DNA of 64,000 nt from Diospyros lotus (lineage: Eukaryota > Streptophyta > Magnoliopsida > Ericales > Ebenaceae): positions 26,452,493 through 26,516,492 of the forward strand of contig NC_068347.1 in the NCBI RefSeq assembly GCF_014633365.1, given 5' to 3'. Positions 1-13,220 of this stretch are shown here, piece after piece. The first letter of the stretch is position 1; each line of letters starts with the position of its first letter. The position numbers were made by a program, and so were the translations under genes. The notes under the pieces are model-generated. The model ran no database searches. It saw nothing but the letters and a program-made list of their open reading frames with translations, and was not told the DNA's origin.

Positions 1-1263
1 AGTGTTGCAGAATTAGCAGTAGTATCTTCGTTCGAACTAGGATTACCTCCTCCACCCACTTTCACAATCAGTCTATACCTCTTACTCGAAGAATGATTTG
101 TGGTCTTGCTTCTCTCGGATTTGGTGATGTCAAGCTGTTCTCCTGAGTATGAAGTAATATTTTCTACTGCTTCACAAGGGGTCCTATCAGAAAGAGATTG
201 ATTCTTTATCGTTGATGGAAGTTCTTTATCTCCTTCAGATCTACTCAAATCTGCGTTTACACAATCCACAACTAACTTCTGCTTACGTCCAGGACGATCC
301 AAGGGCAAAGAATACTCCCCATCTAAACTGCTTATGCTTTCCTTCTCAATCAAAGGACTATCGGCCGTGCATCTTTGAATGGACCGATTTTTAACAAAAT
401 CGACGCACTGAAAAGGAGGCAGCAAATCTTTCACACCATGATTCAGACAAAGTTGCAAATGTTTCTGGGAGAAAGGCCAACTGGACTTGACATCTTTGCA
501 ACGGGCACTAAACACATAATCTCTGCTACACAAACCACAAAATGTTTGTTTCAGACCGATGATTTAGATCAACCATAGAAAAGCATAGAGATGAAGGCAT
601 TAATTCAACCCAACTGTATTCTAGAAAAAGTAAAAGGCAAATTAAAGCGCTGTGATAACTCGAGATTGGGACACATAGAGCATGGAGTTTATGCAGAAAG
701 GATCAATTATAGAACTAACAAAGAGATGAACCTAGGATCCATTCATCTAAGACTAAGAGACAACCTTAGTGGGTCCACCATCATCAAGGCATGAAATCAC
801 AAAGAAAGGGATGATCAAGAAGAGGGGATAAGAAAATTAACCAAATAAACTTGGTAGAGAACACATTAAGAGCTTTGATTAAGCATTCAACCCTATAAGT
901 TGCGAGCCATGACTTGCTGAGATGAAGTCAACAAGCATGAATCAGAAACCAATCAAATCCAGATAAGAAAGAGAATCTGATGAAATTTGAGGGTACCCTC
1001 ATAGTAGCTAGGTTGAATTTGGAGCGCCAAGCAATAGTGGATCTGACCCCAGACAAAGCAACCAAAGTAAAAGCAAGAGGAAATCGCAAAAAAAAATGTA
1101 TAAATTACCTTATGGAGAATTTGGGAAGTTGGGCGTTGCCATCAAGGCCTGACTTGAACAGATCTTCAACCTCTTCTTGCAAGGCAATAACTTTATCATC
1201 ACTCCCACTTTTCAGATGTGAGATTTCATGAGAATCCAATGGAAGCTTTTCAATGGATAACAT
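1..1263 (-). CDS. Conserved plant protein of unknown function, N-terminal part (gene truncated by window edge)
   Basis: Two coding exons on the minus strand. Exon 1 is 1263-1109, from the ATG (protein begins MLSIEKLPLDSHE) to a TAAG/GTAATT donor. Exon 2 begins at 522 after a TGTAGCAG acceptor and stays open to base 1. The split codon AG+A restores Arg and gives the block FSIRDYVFSARCKDVKSSW followed by PFSQKHLQLCLNHGVKDLL, ending PPFQ. I recall blocks like FSIRDYVF, WPFS and LCLKHGVKD from a plant-only family annotated in Arabidopsis as HAPLESS 8-like. That link is from memory and tentative, and no biochemical role is known to me. After this block the protein becomes Ser/Lys-rich (for example KRYRLIVKVGGGG). 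No signal peptide or membrane segment is visible in the part present. Start choice rests on the ATG preceding the conserved block. The C-terminal part lies outside the window. Confidence 0.72.
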
Positions 1264-2550
1264 CTGATGCTAAGCTTCTCCCTTCCTAAGCCACAAGAAC
1301 TTGTGTCTCCAGAACTGGCACTAGTCTTGGCCTTGGCCTTCAGCATAAGAATGGCTTCGATTTGGGCTATCGACCAAACGGAGGGGGCTTGATTGGATAT
1401 ATATGTGTGTGTGTGTATAAAAATTATAGAAACTCAGAATACCAAAAGTGAGATCAAGCAGAACCCACTTCCAATATGGCGCTTTTCTTCACCCACTAGC
1501 CTGAAAGATAGAAGATTAATAGCATGAGATCAAGCGTTTCGCGACGGACCCAGAAAACAGGAAAGAGACAAAGAAGTTCTAGACCCCTCTAGAACGTTAT
1601 TTTATGTGCCTGGGGATTTGAGTAAATCTGAAGTATCTGTGTACGTTGAATCATCAAACACCCTTTGAGAGGCCGATTGAAGAAGGAAAGAATAAAATTG
1701 GCAAAGAATCAAAGTTGAGAAAGCGTTATTTTATGTGAAGGAACCCAGAAAAGCACACTAGTTCAGAACCTGCTTATACTTGAATCAGTATATGGGCATC
1801 AAAGCAAGAGAAATAGAATCAAAAGATTTCAAAAAATTAAGAATACAAACTCGAACCCTATGAGGCTCGAAAACCACGATCGACAGCAAGCAATCTACCT
1901 AGTAAAAGAAAGGATGCTTGAAGAAACAGAAATCCCAAAAAAACAAAGCTTCAACCGCGTCGATGAACAGTAGAAGATCATAGCCCCAGCAAAATCGAGT
2001 ATTAAACAAAGACCGACCGATTTACTTGTCCAAGTAAACAACGAAACAAAATAGAAAAAAGACTCAAAAGAAAACAACTCCGTCAAGGAAATCAATTAAA
2101 GAAGGCAGATGAAAGCATATTCCGAGAGAACCCAAGAAGAAAAAGGCCAAATCTGGGATGCAATCACACTGGATTCAGGAGGCAAAAACCAGAAAGGACG
2201 ACGTCAGAGAAAAACGGAAGCAAGCCCACGAACTACCCACGGGTTCTTCTCATCGTAAGAAGAAAACATCAGAAGAAGGAGCGGAGAGAGAGAGAGAAAG
2301 AGGACGGCATGGAGAGATTTGGAAAGGCCGGAAAGCAGTACAAACCTTCATCATCCGTTGCGTTATTTTCTCGGGACAGGGTGGTCTGAAAATGGGCGAG
2401 AAAATGAGAGCTAGATTAGCAGAGCATTGCAAGAAAGAAGGGAAGGAGAGAGAGAGAGAGAGAGAAGGTTTTTGCGTTACTCTACAAAGCAGCTGTCCTA
2501 TCTGATACCTACCCTACTTTCCTCACTTTACTTGTCTCTATATATTATAT
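1264..2550 (-). promoter_or_regulatory. Leader region and core promoter of the truncated minus-strand gene
   Basis: Read on the minus strand, an AT run containing TATATAG lies at about 2550-2536. It is followed by a pyrimidine-rich CT repeat (GA repeats on the plus strand at about 2448-2466 and 2286-2300), which is typical of plant 5' leaders. Transcription would start near 2505. The 1.2 kb between there and the ATG at 1263 is probably leader with at least one intron, but I could not fix those splice sites. Open frames on the plus strand here are Arg/Glu-rich products of the GA repeats and not genes. Confidence 0.4.
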
Positions 2551-3660
2551 TATGCTTCCTAATTTTTCTTATACCTTCTAAATAGACATAATAATAATAA
2601 TTATTATTATTATTATTAAAATTTAGAAGACTTACAATGGAGTGAGAAGTCGTCTGTCTTATTTAATTAATTCATTTTTTAAAGTTAATTTATTTACTTA
2701 AAATAATATCTGAGTCTCTAATATTTTGGGGAAAAAATTAAAATTAAAATTAAAATATAATAAAATGAGTCTATTTTATAAAATAAATAATTAATTATTC
2801 TAACTATATATAAATAAATAAATAAATAATAATAATAATATATATAGTAAGTAGTAGTAATTAGAGAAAGGTGACAGTAAAGACAGTAATAATTATAGAG
2901 AGCGTCAATTATCAAGAAAACCAGTCAGTTAGTAGGTTTAATTAATGGCAGTGCAGTGTGCGAATTAATTAATTAATTTGGTAAATTAGAGTTAAAAGAG
3001 AGGGTTAAATATTAATAAGATATGAGGTCACTGTAGTCTTGGGCCGGGGCCCGACTGTGTGTGTCTACCGCTATTATTATTATTATTATTATTATAGTTT
3101 TTTTTTTATCTGGGACGTGAAATGACAGTTTTAGCCCTGGGAGCGCTAGGCGACAGACACGGGTGTTGAAATTAATTGTCACGCCACCACACCCTCCGCC
3201 TTTGTGCATTCACTACTACTATTCTATTCTATTCAATTCATTAAAGTAGTAATGTACAATCAATGAAAGCCTCCACTTTATTATTAATTAATTTCTGAAA
3301 ATATATATATATATAATTTTGCTTTTCACAACGGCTCAACTATTAATTAATTAATTATTTATTTATTTATTTATGTCCACACCACCCAATATTATATATG
3401 TCAATGGCAATGGCATCATACATACATACATACATACATGCTATTTATTGTCTTCAATAAATTTTATTCTTTTAATTAAGAAAATAAAATTAACATATTT
3501 TATCTAAAATGTAATATATTATTATCAATAAATAGAAAGTGATAAAAATAATATGTAATTATTATATTTTATGTAAAAATAAAATATATTAAATATACCT
3601 TAATAAATGTCTTAAAATTACTCATTAACATAACGTCTAATGTTATTCATATTTAGTAGA

Positions 3661-3802
3661 GATGAACAACGGTGATCTGACAGTCCATGTGAAGGGAAAT
3701 GCGTGGAGTAATGTTATTCAAATTTTGGTTATGGGACGCTATTTTATCTTCACCAAGCAAATACTTATCTTCACATGAGTTATCACATCACCGTTGTTCA
3801 TC
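3661..3802. repeat. Short inverted repeat, probable MITE core
   Basis: The left arm begins GATGAACAACGGTGAT at 3661. Its reverse complement, ATCACCGTTGTTCATC, ends at 3802, and the match continues inward to CATGTGAAG on both sides. Weaker similarity continues outward (ATTCATATTTA against TAAATATGAATA-like sequence), so the true element may span about 3635-3825. There is no coding sequence inside. Outer ends and target duplication could not be fixed. Confidence 0.5.
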
Positions 3803-5513
3803 TTTGCTATTCATAAATATGATAATATTTATATAACATAACATATATATATATATATAACAAGTACAAACATTTGGTAAGGTAAATTATATTTAAGTAT
3901 ATAAGAAGGGAATTGAGGTTGAGCAGTTTAAGTGGAGATTATGAGAGTGATTAGATATAAGCTTAACAGTAAATGAGAGTAATTTTAGATCCATCTAAAT
4001 AAAATTACAAAAGCCCAAGTTGCCTGCCAAGGCAACATCTTTCAACCCATACCCACTCCTCCCTTGCTTGCTGCTTTTCATCTTTGGCCCCAAATTATAC
4101 AATGATGGGCACAAAATAAATATTGTTACTTTAAATGGGCAGACAGCTTTCATCTTCTGTTCAGCCCCCAAAGCATGAAAAAACAAAACAACTACCCAAA
4201 ATTAATATCACATTTTATTTTATATTTATATATATATATAAATTAAATTAAATAAAAAAAACCCAACTGGCCCTACCACACTGCAGTAGGCCCACTGGGC
4301 CGTAAAAGTTTGACCAAATTTGATGTGATTTTTACTGAATAATTGATTTGGTTTAAGTTTAGTATTTCAAATATATGTGACTTATTTTTTTTTTAAGTGG
4401 TTACTTTTATTAGTTTGGAGATTAGTATTTATTTAACAAACAAATTTATCGAAACGGCACCTTTTTTAATAAGATTCAAATATTAAATTTAACTCGCATA
4501 AAATCTGTAATAAATTAGACCTTAAACCATAAGAGATAACAGTAGAAAAGACAATTTGAGAGAAAAAACAAAATATATATAGAGAGAGAGAGAATTCAAG
4601 ACGTTAAATCTAAATCAAACGAACCTTCGTAATTTTAATACATTTAGTTAGATTATGTTTGTTAATTAAGAAATATATTTATTACATTTGTTAAATTTAT
4701 CTAGCGATCCTTAAAAAAAAGATCACGTAATTTCTTATTCGATATTTTTTAGATATATTTATATATCTTTCTTTCTAGGTAACCATATTTTGAATCTTAC
4801 AAATAAGAGAAAATGACGCATATGTCTTCCAATACATTCTAAATAATTTAAAAAATTATTTAATAAAAATATTAAAATATTTTCTAATTTTATTTTAATT
4901 ATTCTATATCTTAATTCAAAAAATATTTTAATATTATTTTAATATAAACTTATGTTACTCGTTTGTTAACAAACGCTATGCATAATTTGACTCTATTATG
5001 CATGTGTAATAAATGTGCTCAATACCCACTTTAAATATTAATAATAGGAAATCAAAAAAAAAAGAAAGAAAGAAAGAAAGAGTAAATAGATGAGTGGAGT
5101 GGTCAATACATAGAGTGTAGTAGGGACAGCAAAATGATGTTGAAAGTGATGAGGAGTTCATTCTTTGAGAATTGAGTGTGTGAGTGAAATGACCATTAAA
5201 TTAGGAGGATTGCAAGTGCAATGTAAGGCCAAGGTGTGGTCATGTCACTGCCCTGCCCTGCCCTGCCCACTGGCACTACTCCTTCTTCCTTCCTTCCTTC
5301 CCCCTTTACCCACAAACTGCCCCCCATAAAATATCAATCCAAAAATACCCCTTCAGTTTTTCAGTCATTTTTAATATTTAATATTTATTTACACAAATTG
5401 CAATATTTGTGACAGCACAGTAATAATTTTGTATGATTCTATAATATGACTTTATTTTAACAAAGCTTTATCGATTTATAGCGTGATTATTAATTAATAT
5501 ATTAAAAAATGAC

Positions 5514-5515
<2 letters not shown>

Positions 5516-5564
<49 letters not shown>
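5516..5564. repeat. (ATT)n microsatellite
   Basis: About sixteen uninterrupted ATT units, followed about 50 bases downstream by a long poly-A run. Frames read through it give poly-Asn and are not genes. Confidence 0.9.
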
Positions 5565-6289
5565 GTATCAGTAGCACTAAATACAACAGTATGGTATTAA
5601 TAATATTTAAATATAAGGAAAAAAAAAAAAAAAAAAAAACAACAACGTATGTAACGGTTGGAATTATGTGGGCCCCACAACGAGCTGGATCTGACGTGTA
5701 CGGACAATAATCTTTGTGGGCCCCGGGAGGTTTTATCGGCCGTTCGGTTCTGATTTTCATTTTTTTTTTGTTGTAATAAAATTTTCAAGCTCGAGGTTTC
5801 TTTACAGTTTACACTTACACTTGTTCAAGCATTAAACCTAACCTATTTTTTTTTTTTTAAAGAAAAAATTATTATTTTCATAATAAATAATGTTGACCCA
5901 TCCATGTCCCATGTAGAAAGCTACTGATAATAATAATAATAATTGTATTAAAAGGAGTGAACCCTAAGGAATTGGACGGGGACCAAATGGAAATAGGTAC
6001 AATGAAGGGCATAAATGAACAGAGACAACAAGCAGTACGTACGTGCAGTGTGTAAATCTGTTCCCCCACTGACAGTAGGATTGTATTGTTATTATTGTGT
6101 GGCCAAAAAACAAACACACCCACACATATATATATTCAGTAGGCTTTGTTAGATGATCAAAGCAAAGCAAAGAAAGCACAGATTTTTCAACTCAAAAAGC
6201 AATGGATTTCTGAAGAAGAAGGGTACACGCAATGAACTGAACATTAAAAAAAAAAAAAAAAGAAATGCTTATATATTGCCAATAGAGTC

Positions 6290-6441
6290 ATGCTATCTTA
6301 CACGATTATGCACATTTAGACTACACAATGACGTAAAAATATTCAAAATATTCTACACCTCACGTCGAGGCTCAGGAGTATTTTAGATATTTTTACACCA
6401 TTATATAGTCCAAAATATACACAATGGTGTAAGAATAACAT
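6290..6441. mobile_element. Small foldback MITE (about 150 bp)
   Basis: The two halves are inverted copies. The left half reads ATGCTATC-TTACACGATTATG and continues to GTAAAAATAT. The reverse complement of the right half reads ATGTTATTCTTACACCATTG and continues to GTAAAAATATCTAAAATA. The whole unit could fold into one imperfect hairpin. It has no coding capacity. The superfamily is uncertain because no clear target duplication is seen. Confidence 0.55.
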
Positions 6442-6953
6442 TTTTCATTACGAATACGTGATTAGCTTAACATGTCGTAAACGTTCTCCTCAATTTACTG
6501 CCTTAATGTAGACGGGTCATAACGTCTCTGGAGGACAAAGAGATTACTCCTATGAGCCCAAAAAGTCACATATCTAACTGGCGTAAAATACCCTCTTTAT
6601 AAGACGATAAAGGAAAAGCCACATTCAAACACGATTTATTTCTACCCTCCCAAAGTGAAAGCTGTGTGGACTGGAAAGCCATTTTATGACAAGTCAAGTT
6701 AGCTCGAATTCAAATAATGACCCATAAGCATAAAAATATCACTGACATATTATTCTGATAGTGCTTCCTGTGTATCGTACTGAGAACTGGAAGGAGGAAT
6801 CAGAATCTAGGGCAGTGTAACTAAAATATGCACAACTCTTCCCAATCTTTGATTGAAAAATGGTATAATGCGTTTCTAAATCAGAAGAAAGATAGTGATA
6901 CTTTAGATCTGCTTTATGTGCTGATACAACCTGAAAATTCTCCACATAGCTAA

Positions 6954-7188
6954 GGGTGTGTTTCATAACATTTAGTTGAAAAAAAAAAATATTTTCTAAC
7001 TTGCATGAAAAGCAAAAATCACCCCTCCTAGATGAAATTTTTCATAAAAAAGAGGCCAGATGATATTTTAATAGTTATACCATGAAATTTAATTTTATAA
7101 AAAATATAGCGAGTCAAATAACAAAGATGGAATCTAATTCTTTGGATGAAACATTTTTCATGAAATTTTCATACTATTAAACACACCC
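6954..7188. mobile_element. MITE with TAA target duplication (Tourist/PIF-Harbinger type)
   Basis: Terminal inverted repeats GGGTGTGTTT (start) and AAACACACCC (end) are flanked by TAA at 6951-6953 and TAA at 7189-7191. The 235-bp interior is AT-rich and non-coding. A 3-bp TAA/TTA duplication with G-rich termini is typical of PIF/Harbinger-derived MITEs. Similar termini occur at 21191 and 63696. Confidence 0.7.
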
Positions 7189-7191
7189 TAA

Positions 7192-10100
7192 TATCAACCA
7201 ATACGGACTCAAAACACAAGCTGGCGAGAAAGTGCTCCTTTTTCAGTCTCTGGAACGGCAGAGACTACTGTTATACTCCCTCGAGACCAACAATTAAGCT
7301 CAATCACCTTCAACCGGCAAAAGAATCATCCTCAAGTCTTAACAGGAAGAAGATGAACAAAAAACCTAGAAGGCAAGATTTATTGGGGTTCGAACAAAAA
7401 ATCACGAACATGATGCAATGATAAAGCACTTGAAATTTTACGTGAAATATCGGGGATTTGAATTAGTGCGGCGACTTAAAAAACAGATTTATTATTGGAA
7501 AGCAGCAGTAACGTTGGAAGGTAACAGTAGCGTTGGAAGGCAAATTGTGTGTATAGACTGTCTGCATTCGGATTTACCCGAGAGGTGCATCAGGGGGGAA
7601 GGTCACCTGTCCTTGGGGATTTGTAGGGCGAAATTCAAACACCCTAGGTGAAAAAAAAAAAAAAAAAAAAGATAAATAAAAAACCTTCCTAAAAATTTTC
7701 ATCTTTTTCTGTCTGCCGGACAAATCGTCAGGATCAGTTCTAAGAGCTAAACTAGTATGTCTTGGATTAGCTAAAAGAACACATGAATAGATGAACATCG
7801 AGCTAAGGATTTCTATCAAGGCAGTTGTATTTAAGCATTTCACTAGCCTTGAATCTCAAACCGAACCCTCTAAAATGTTTACGAAGTCAATCTGGCGGGT
7901 TCTAAATTGACAGCTAACAAAGATGGTGCAGAAAAAGAAAAATGAACCAAAATTCATGAATCATTTAGTTAAAGATTCTAAAAGCAACAAACAAGAAGAA
8001 TTCAAAAATAAACAAGTCTACATACCCCAGAAAGGAAGATTTGTTCCTTTGTTTAGGGCATATGCCAATGTTTCCCTTTAATCCAGATTTCCAGAAAAGA
8101 CATGGTCTGGGAATTAAAGGCAACAAGTACAGGAACTTCAGAACAAAACAGTAGTATTTCGCCCACAGGCCTAAGAGCCTGCTTGACTAAACGTGAATGT
8201 TCACCATACTTGCAAAATGAAGGAGCTGAAAAACAAATATGGAACATGCAAGTGCACGAAGATCTTCTAGGAACAAAAGGGATTTTAGATTTATAGAAGC
8301 ACAAGACCTGGTTACCATGCATTATGGATCAGGAAGAAATTTACATGTCAGCCGTACATTTGTATTCCATATCTAAGCCAATAATTTAAACATTTAGCAA
8401 CAGGTAATGTTAATATAAAAGGGCAATGCTAATATCAAAGTGTGTATAATTTTCAAAAATTGGTAGATAATTTTGTGAAGAAATGTCACTAATTCCTTGT
8501 AAATGTACTACTAATCACTTGAGTGTACAAACTCGATGTACAAATAGCATACCAAATATAAAAAGGTCAGGTCAGAACCATACACAGCATTAACTGCAAC
8601 TCATCAAAAATCAAATATCAGAAGAAATTAGGATTCATTGTCAAACACAATCTCTTTCTAGGACTGCTAATGAAAAATCAATTTTACACATGATCCCACA
8701 AGCCACAGATATGAACAACTCACTATATACATTAGGCAATCCCTTGTTTAAGGCTTAAAAGTTTGCAAGAAGTTTTGGTAACAAGTACTTGATTATCCAC
8801 ATGTGCAAGTGTGCAACTAATTCTCACCCTCATTATTCTACGAATCACTCTGTAATTTGCTATGCGGGTTCATCATTATGCCACTTAGTTTGTATCATTT
8901 CTTACCATCATTTTGTGAAAAGTGTGATCAGAAAAGAACAAATCAACCATGTAACTTTTTCTTGATAATGAACCGTGTAAACACATAAACATTTCTTCTT
9001 ATCAATTTTATTGCTGATTTCTCATACAAAGATGAGAAAGCAACAGCAAATAAAAAAAGAAAGCAGTCAACATCTTTGGAATCCTACAAGGAAAGCATGT
9101 TTCCTTGAACCATCACGAGCGAAATCAAACAAGCAAACAGGATAATGTTTAACTACAATAAAGCTAGAGAATACAGCTAAGAAACCACAATTACTAATAC
9201 TAAGCATACCAACTCCTATGATAGTCCTGAGTGACAGCTGAACAAATAGTAGTTTAAAAGGGCTTCCCATAATCCTGTGTTGGCGGCTCCCAGACCCGCA
9301 ACAAGCCTGTAATGCCATCTCAAAGCATTTAGCAGAGGAAAAATGAAGAAGAAAGAAAATAGGGTAAGAAATATGCCCCAAAAGAATCCACTCTTTAAGC
9401 AAGTAAAGTCATACATCTTGTACATGCTAAAATTACTTCCAAAAGGTAGACAACATAAGTGTTAAGAGTTAAGACTGCTTTTATTTTCCCCCTTTCTTGA
9501 AAGGCAAGTCATATGGCTACTTCGTTGTATGAATAACCATAACTTCACAATTTGGGAAGTTCCACATCCCTCAGGTACATCAAGAAAGCATTAGGCATAA
9601 GCAATATACAGCAGCCTGCATCTTTGATAACATTATCACAGGCCTTAAATATGTATGTATATATATATATATATCACGCACTAGAAAAGGGATAAAAAAT
9701 TTATAATATTCTATGTACTATGTAGCTCCTTTGGCCTTTCTTTTAACCTTTTTAAGCATCTTATTTTTCACGGACAACATCAGGCTAGCACTCATGTAGG
9801 GCCTAGCATTTCTTTAGATTGTTTCTTTGTTCCTATCTAGAATCTAGATAAACCAAGATCTCTTAAATAATAATTTGGTTTTATGTCTAGTAGGTCAACA
9901 ATAGAAGCTACGTACTTATTGAGTAGCCTAATGAAAAGGTTCAAAGATAATTAGAAGGATTGCATATGGTGTTTATAAACTTGAAAAAAAAGGCAAAGTC
10001 TTACAGAAGTCTTTGGAAGATGTTAAAGAAGAAAGAAGTCCCGATTGCTTATATATATAGCTTATTAAGGCATGTATCACATAAAAACATGTGTTAGAAC

Positions 10101-10559
10101 TTGAAGGAAATATTGAAACTTTTCCCATTCTAGTTAGATTATATCAAGTATCTGGACTAAACCCTTATGTGTTTGCCCGTATGATGTATCACACTACACA
10201 TCCAATATGATGTGCCATGGGATATATTATTTGCATATGATATTGTTTTAAGGGATGATAAAAAAAAAAAAAACACCACCACCACATGAAAGCTTGAATT
10301 ATGAAGAAACACCTTAAAATCCAAAGGCTTAAGTTCAGCAAGTCAAAAACCAAATACATAGAATATAAGTTTAGTAAAAACAGAAGTGTAGATAGTATCA
10401 TGAGACTTGAAAATCAAGTTATTCTTTAGAAAAGATCAATTTATATATCTCAAATCAATTCTTCAAAAAGAAGAGTGGATTGTCGAGGATGTTAAAACGT
10501 AAGATAGATAAAGTGGAGAAGTGTGTACAGTATTTTTTGCATTTGTATAATTCCTTTAA
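7192..10559. other. Non-genic stretch
   Basis: No frame here shows convincing codon bias, domain or splice structure. Poly-A at about 7650 and 10260 and an (AT)n run near 9655-9675 are the only obvious features. It may contain decayed transposon sequence related to the LINE fragment that follows. Confidence 0.5.
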
Positions 10560-10960
10560 AGCTGAAAGGAAAGTTTTACTGAATAGGTGTAAGACAATCT
10601 TTTATTATATGGCTAATAATATGTTCAAAAAATAAAGATGTTAAGAGTGGATGTGTGGCCATACAAAAAAAGACAAAATTAGAAACCAAAATAATCGATA
10701 CAAAAGTTAAGAGTCACATTTATTTAAGATAAGTTGCCGAGATGCAATTAATATGGTTTGGACACATGAGAAGGAGACTAATGCACCTATGAGGCGAGTG
10801 AATAGAATTGAAGAAGTTTGTAGCAAATAAGCAAAAGAAGACCAAACAAACTTGGCGAAAAATCCTTTTCCATGTAGAAGATATGACCATAGATAGAGAT
10901 GACTAAAGAGCTAGAACTCATGTAAGCCAACTCCACCTAGTGGGATTAAAACTTGTGATT
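10560..10960 (+). mobile_element. Decayed LINE retrotransposon, C-terminal end of reverse transcriptase ORF
   Basis: Several plus-strand frames together spell the hallmark end of plant LINE ORF2. WMCGHTKKDKIRN lies near 10646-10690, then EMQLIWFGHMRRRLMH near 10739-10790, then a Trp-containing KQTWRKILFHVEDM segment near 10840-10880. Intact elements carry RWMCGHT, then LRWFGHVRRR, then GRPKKTW and a DR-W motif. Frameshifts and stops separate the blocks, so this is a dead fragment. No intact reverse-transcriptase catalytic motif is present. Confidence 0.65.
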
Positions 10961-12959
10961 TATTGTTGCACTATAAGGCTCATCTGATCCCTTTCCTCTC
11001 ACATATCTCTAACCATCTAATACATGCAACAATCTTTTTCCAATGTTGGGATCTACTCATCTACATAATGAACCAGTCTAAACATAATTACATGGATTTC
11101 TATGTTCTCACTAGCCCAAATTAAGGTAGAACATGATGCGCCATAAAAAGAGGATTTTCTTTTCTTGTTCTTTTATGTTCGAACATTGTAAGGAGATGTA
11201 TTTGGCAACAACACTGAAGTGCTTAGTCTGAATAAGGTACTGGGAAAGTATGCTTCCCAGGATTTCTTTGGTAGATTACAAAAAGTTGAGAAGCTAGTTG
11301 CCTCCTCCAAATAGATAAATAAATAAAAGTGGGAAGCTAGTTCCATACAGTTCCCCAGTCAATCAAAGTATGTGACCTAGAATGCATATGTTTTGGTGCA
11401 TGGAACAATAAAGAATGGGGCATGCCACATTCTAAAAAATGTAGTACAATATGGGTAGACTTGTATAATACAATATACTTTTAAAGCCAGTTTCTTTTTT
11501 TAACAATTAAATATCTAATGAAATAATAGAATCCAGTGTATTATTTTCTTTAAAAGTAAGTACGGTGAATCCAAAGCATGATGCTCCCACATTATGGGCT
11601 CTGGGCAAGGTCAATTGTATGCAGCCTTACCCTTGCTTTTAGTTAATTATATTTGATTTTCTCCAGTAAGAAAAACATTTAAGAGAACAAATACAGAAAC
11701 ACATAGGGACACTAAATTCACCTTTTTGGAATAAGAAAACACCGTGTTTCTGAATGTGCATACCAACTTATTATTCAATAGCATAGACAAACAAACCCCC
11801 CCAAAACTAAAATAAATAAAACCAGAACAGGATCAAACTATTGGTGGCTTTGCTAGAAATAAAAATGAGAAGCAAGTTCAAACGTGGTTATTGAGGGCAT
11901 GGCTTTCCAAGCTATCAAACACCACTCCTAAAGAGAACAAGCAAACAAATGAGCAAGAGGCTTGCACCCAAGATGCGAAGTAGATTCAAAGTACATAGAA
12001 AGGCATGAATATAATATTTCCATATCAGTCTTGTTTCTGTGTGGACCTTGCCACACACAACGTTGTCATCAACATGTTAAGTTGTACCACTCCCACATTC
12101 AATTACTTTCCTTCTTTAGACTAAATCCTGAATGAAATTATGTGGGAATATATTTGCTTTCTGAATGTTGAACCATAAGAAACTATATTCAGATTGCAAG
12201 TTTAGCTTTTATACATTAGAAAGAAGAACACAGAGAAAAAAGAAAAAAGAGAGAGAAGTGGTGTTTGCATCTGGCAGGCTCATGAGGGGGAACTAGAAGA
12301 TTATCAACTCTGATTGGAATCTTTCCATCATTTTAGAGGAAATAGATGGCCTCGTCAAGGTCACCAAGAGAAGCACATGGGTCCAGAAAGTGTTTTTGCT
12401 CCCAAAGCTGAGGCCTTGTAGCTCTGTAAATTGTTTGTTGAGATTTTTCACTCAACAATGAGGTCGAGCTCAGGAGATCTCTGAGAAGACTTTGGTAGGT
12501 TAGAAGTTTAACAAACAAAGAAGGTAAATATATGGCAGTGGTTTCATCTCTTCATGGGGTATAAAAAGGCTTGTAGATTTTCCAGAACTGGAGAAAGACA
12601 ATTTGGTTGATGTTGCTGCTTCAGCCTTTTCAGATCTTGCAAGAAGCCCTAGAAGGGTGTGTGTCCAGGGAAGTTGTTGCTGAGAAGTCCTTCCTGAAGG
12701 CAGTAATAAGACCAGTGCGCTTAGAGAAATGTTTAAATGTCCTACATATCAGGACAGTATTGTGAACAAGGGTACCTTGTCGTAGCATTTTCCGAACATG
12801 TAGGATTTGAAGGTGTGGGGCAATAAAAAGGTGGTTCCATGCAACCCCTTTTTCCTATTCATCTTTCCCTCTAAGGCAGAAGTCAATATGATTTTGGATT
12901 TGATAGGAATTTTCAGGAACGCGTTCTCAAGTAAGAATTTTGGAATTCTTTAGCTGGGT

Positions 12960-13220
12960 GCTTAGATAGTTCTGCAATCGAGAAGATGGTTTGCTAAGGT
13001 TGGTGGGAGTTCCTCATCTTTGGTTTAAGGAGGTTTTTCGAGAGATTGGAAATGGCGTATGAGGTCTTTGTGTAGTTTGATGAGTGGTCAGCAACAAATC
13101 TCATTTGCACTGGGCAAAGAATTGTGTTAGTGGAGGCTCAGGTTGATTCAGGGTGACCGTTAACAATGGGCAAGGGAATCACAACTTTGATTTGTCTATT
13201 TGGTGGAGAGAGGTGTGTAG
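12960..13220 (+). mobile_element. Decayed LINE ORF1-like remnant (DUF4283-type)
   Basis: On the plus strand one frame reads LVGVPHLWFKEVFREIGN with stops soon after, and later HLHWAKNCV and FDLSIWWREV in neighbouring frames. That order resembles the DUF4283 region of plant LINE ORF1: GVP-LW--EVF--IG, then WARI, then IWWE. Multiple stops show it is non-functional. It lies about 2 kb beyond the ORF2 remnant in the same orientation. Order ORF2-then-ORF1 means they come from different insertions or a rearranged one. Confidence 0.4.

Larger units (their letters stand above)
2561..6289. other. AT-rich intergenic spacer
   Basis: No gene is supported. The stretch is AT-rich with simple repeats: (TTA)n near 2600 and 3072, (CATA)n near 3417-3438, a CCTTC/CCTGC run near 5250-5300, and poly-A at about 5620. 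A short inverted repeat at 3661-3802 is listed separately. Confidence 0.6.

Noticed and set aside
2158..2505. 115-codon Lys/Glu/Arg-rich frame on the plus strand
   Set aside because: Product of GA repeats in the antisense of a predicted 5' leader. No domain.
5494..5760. Frame with poly-Asn
   Set aside because: Translation of the (ATT)n microsatellite.
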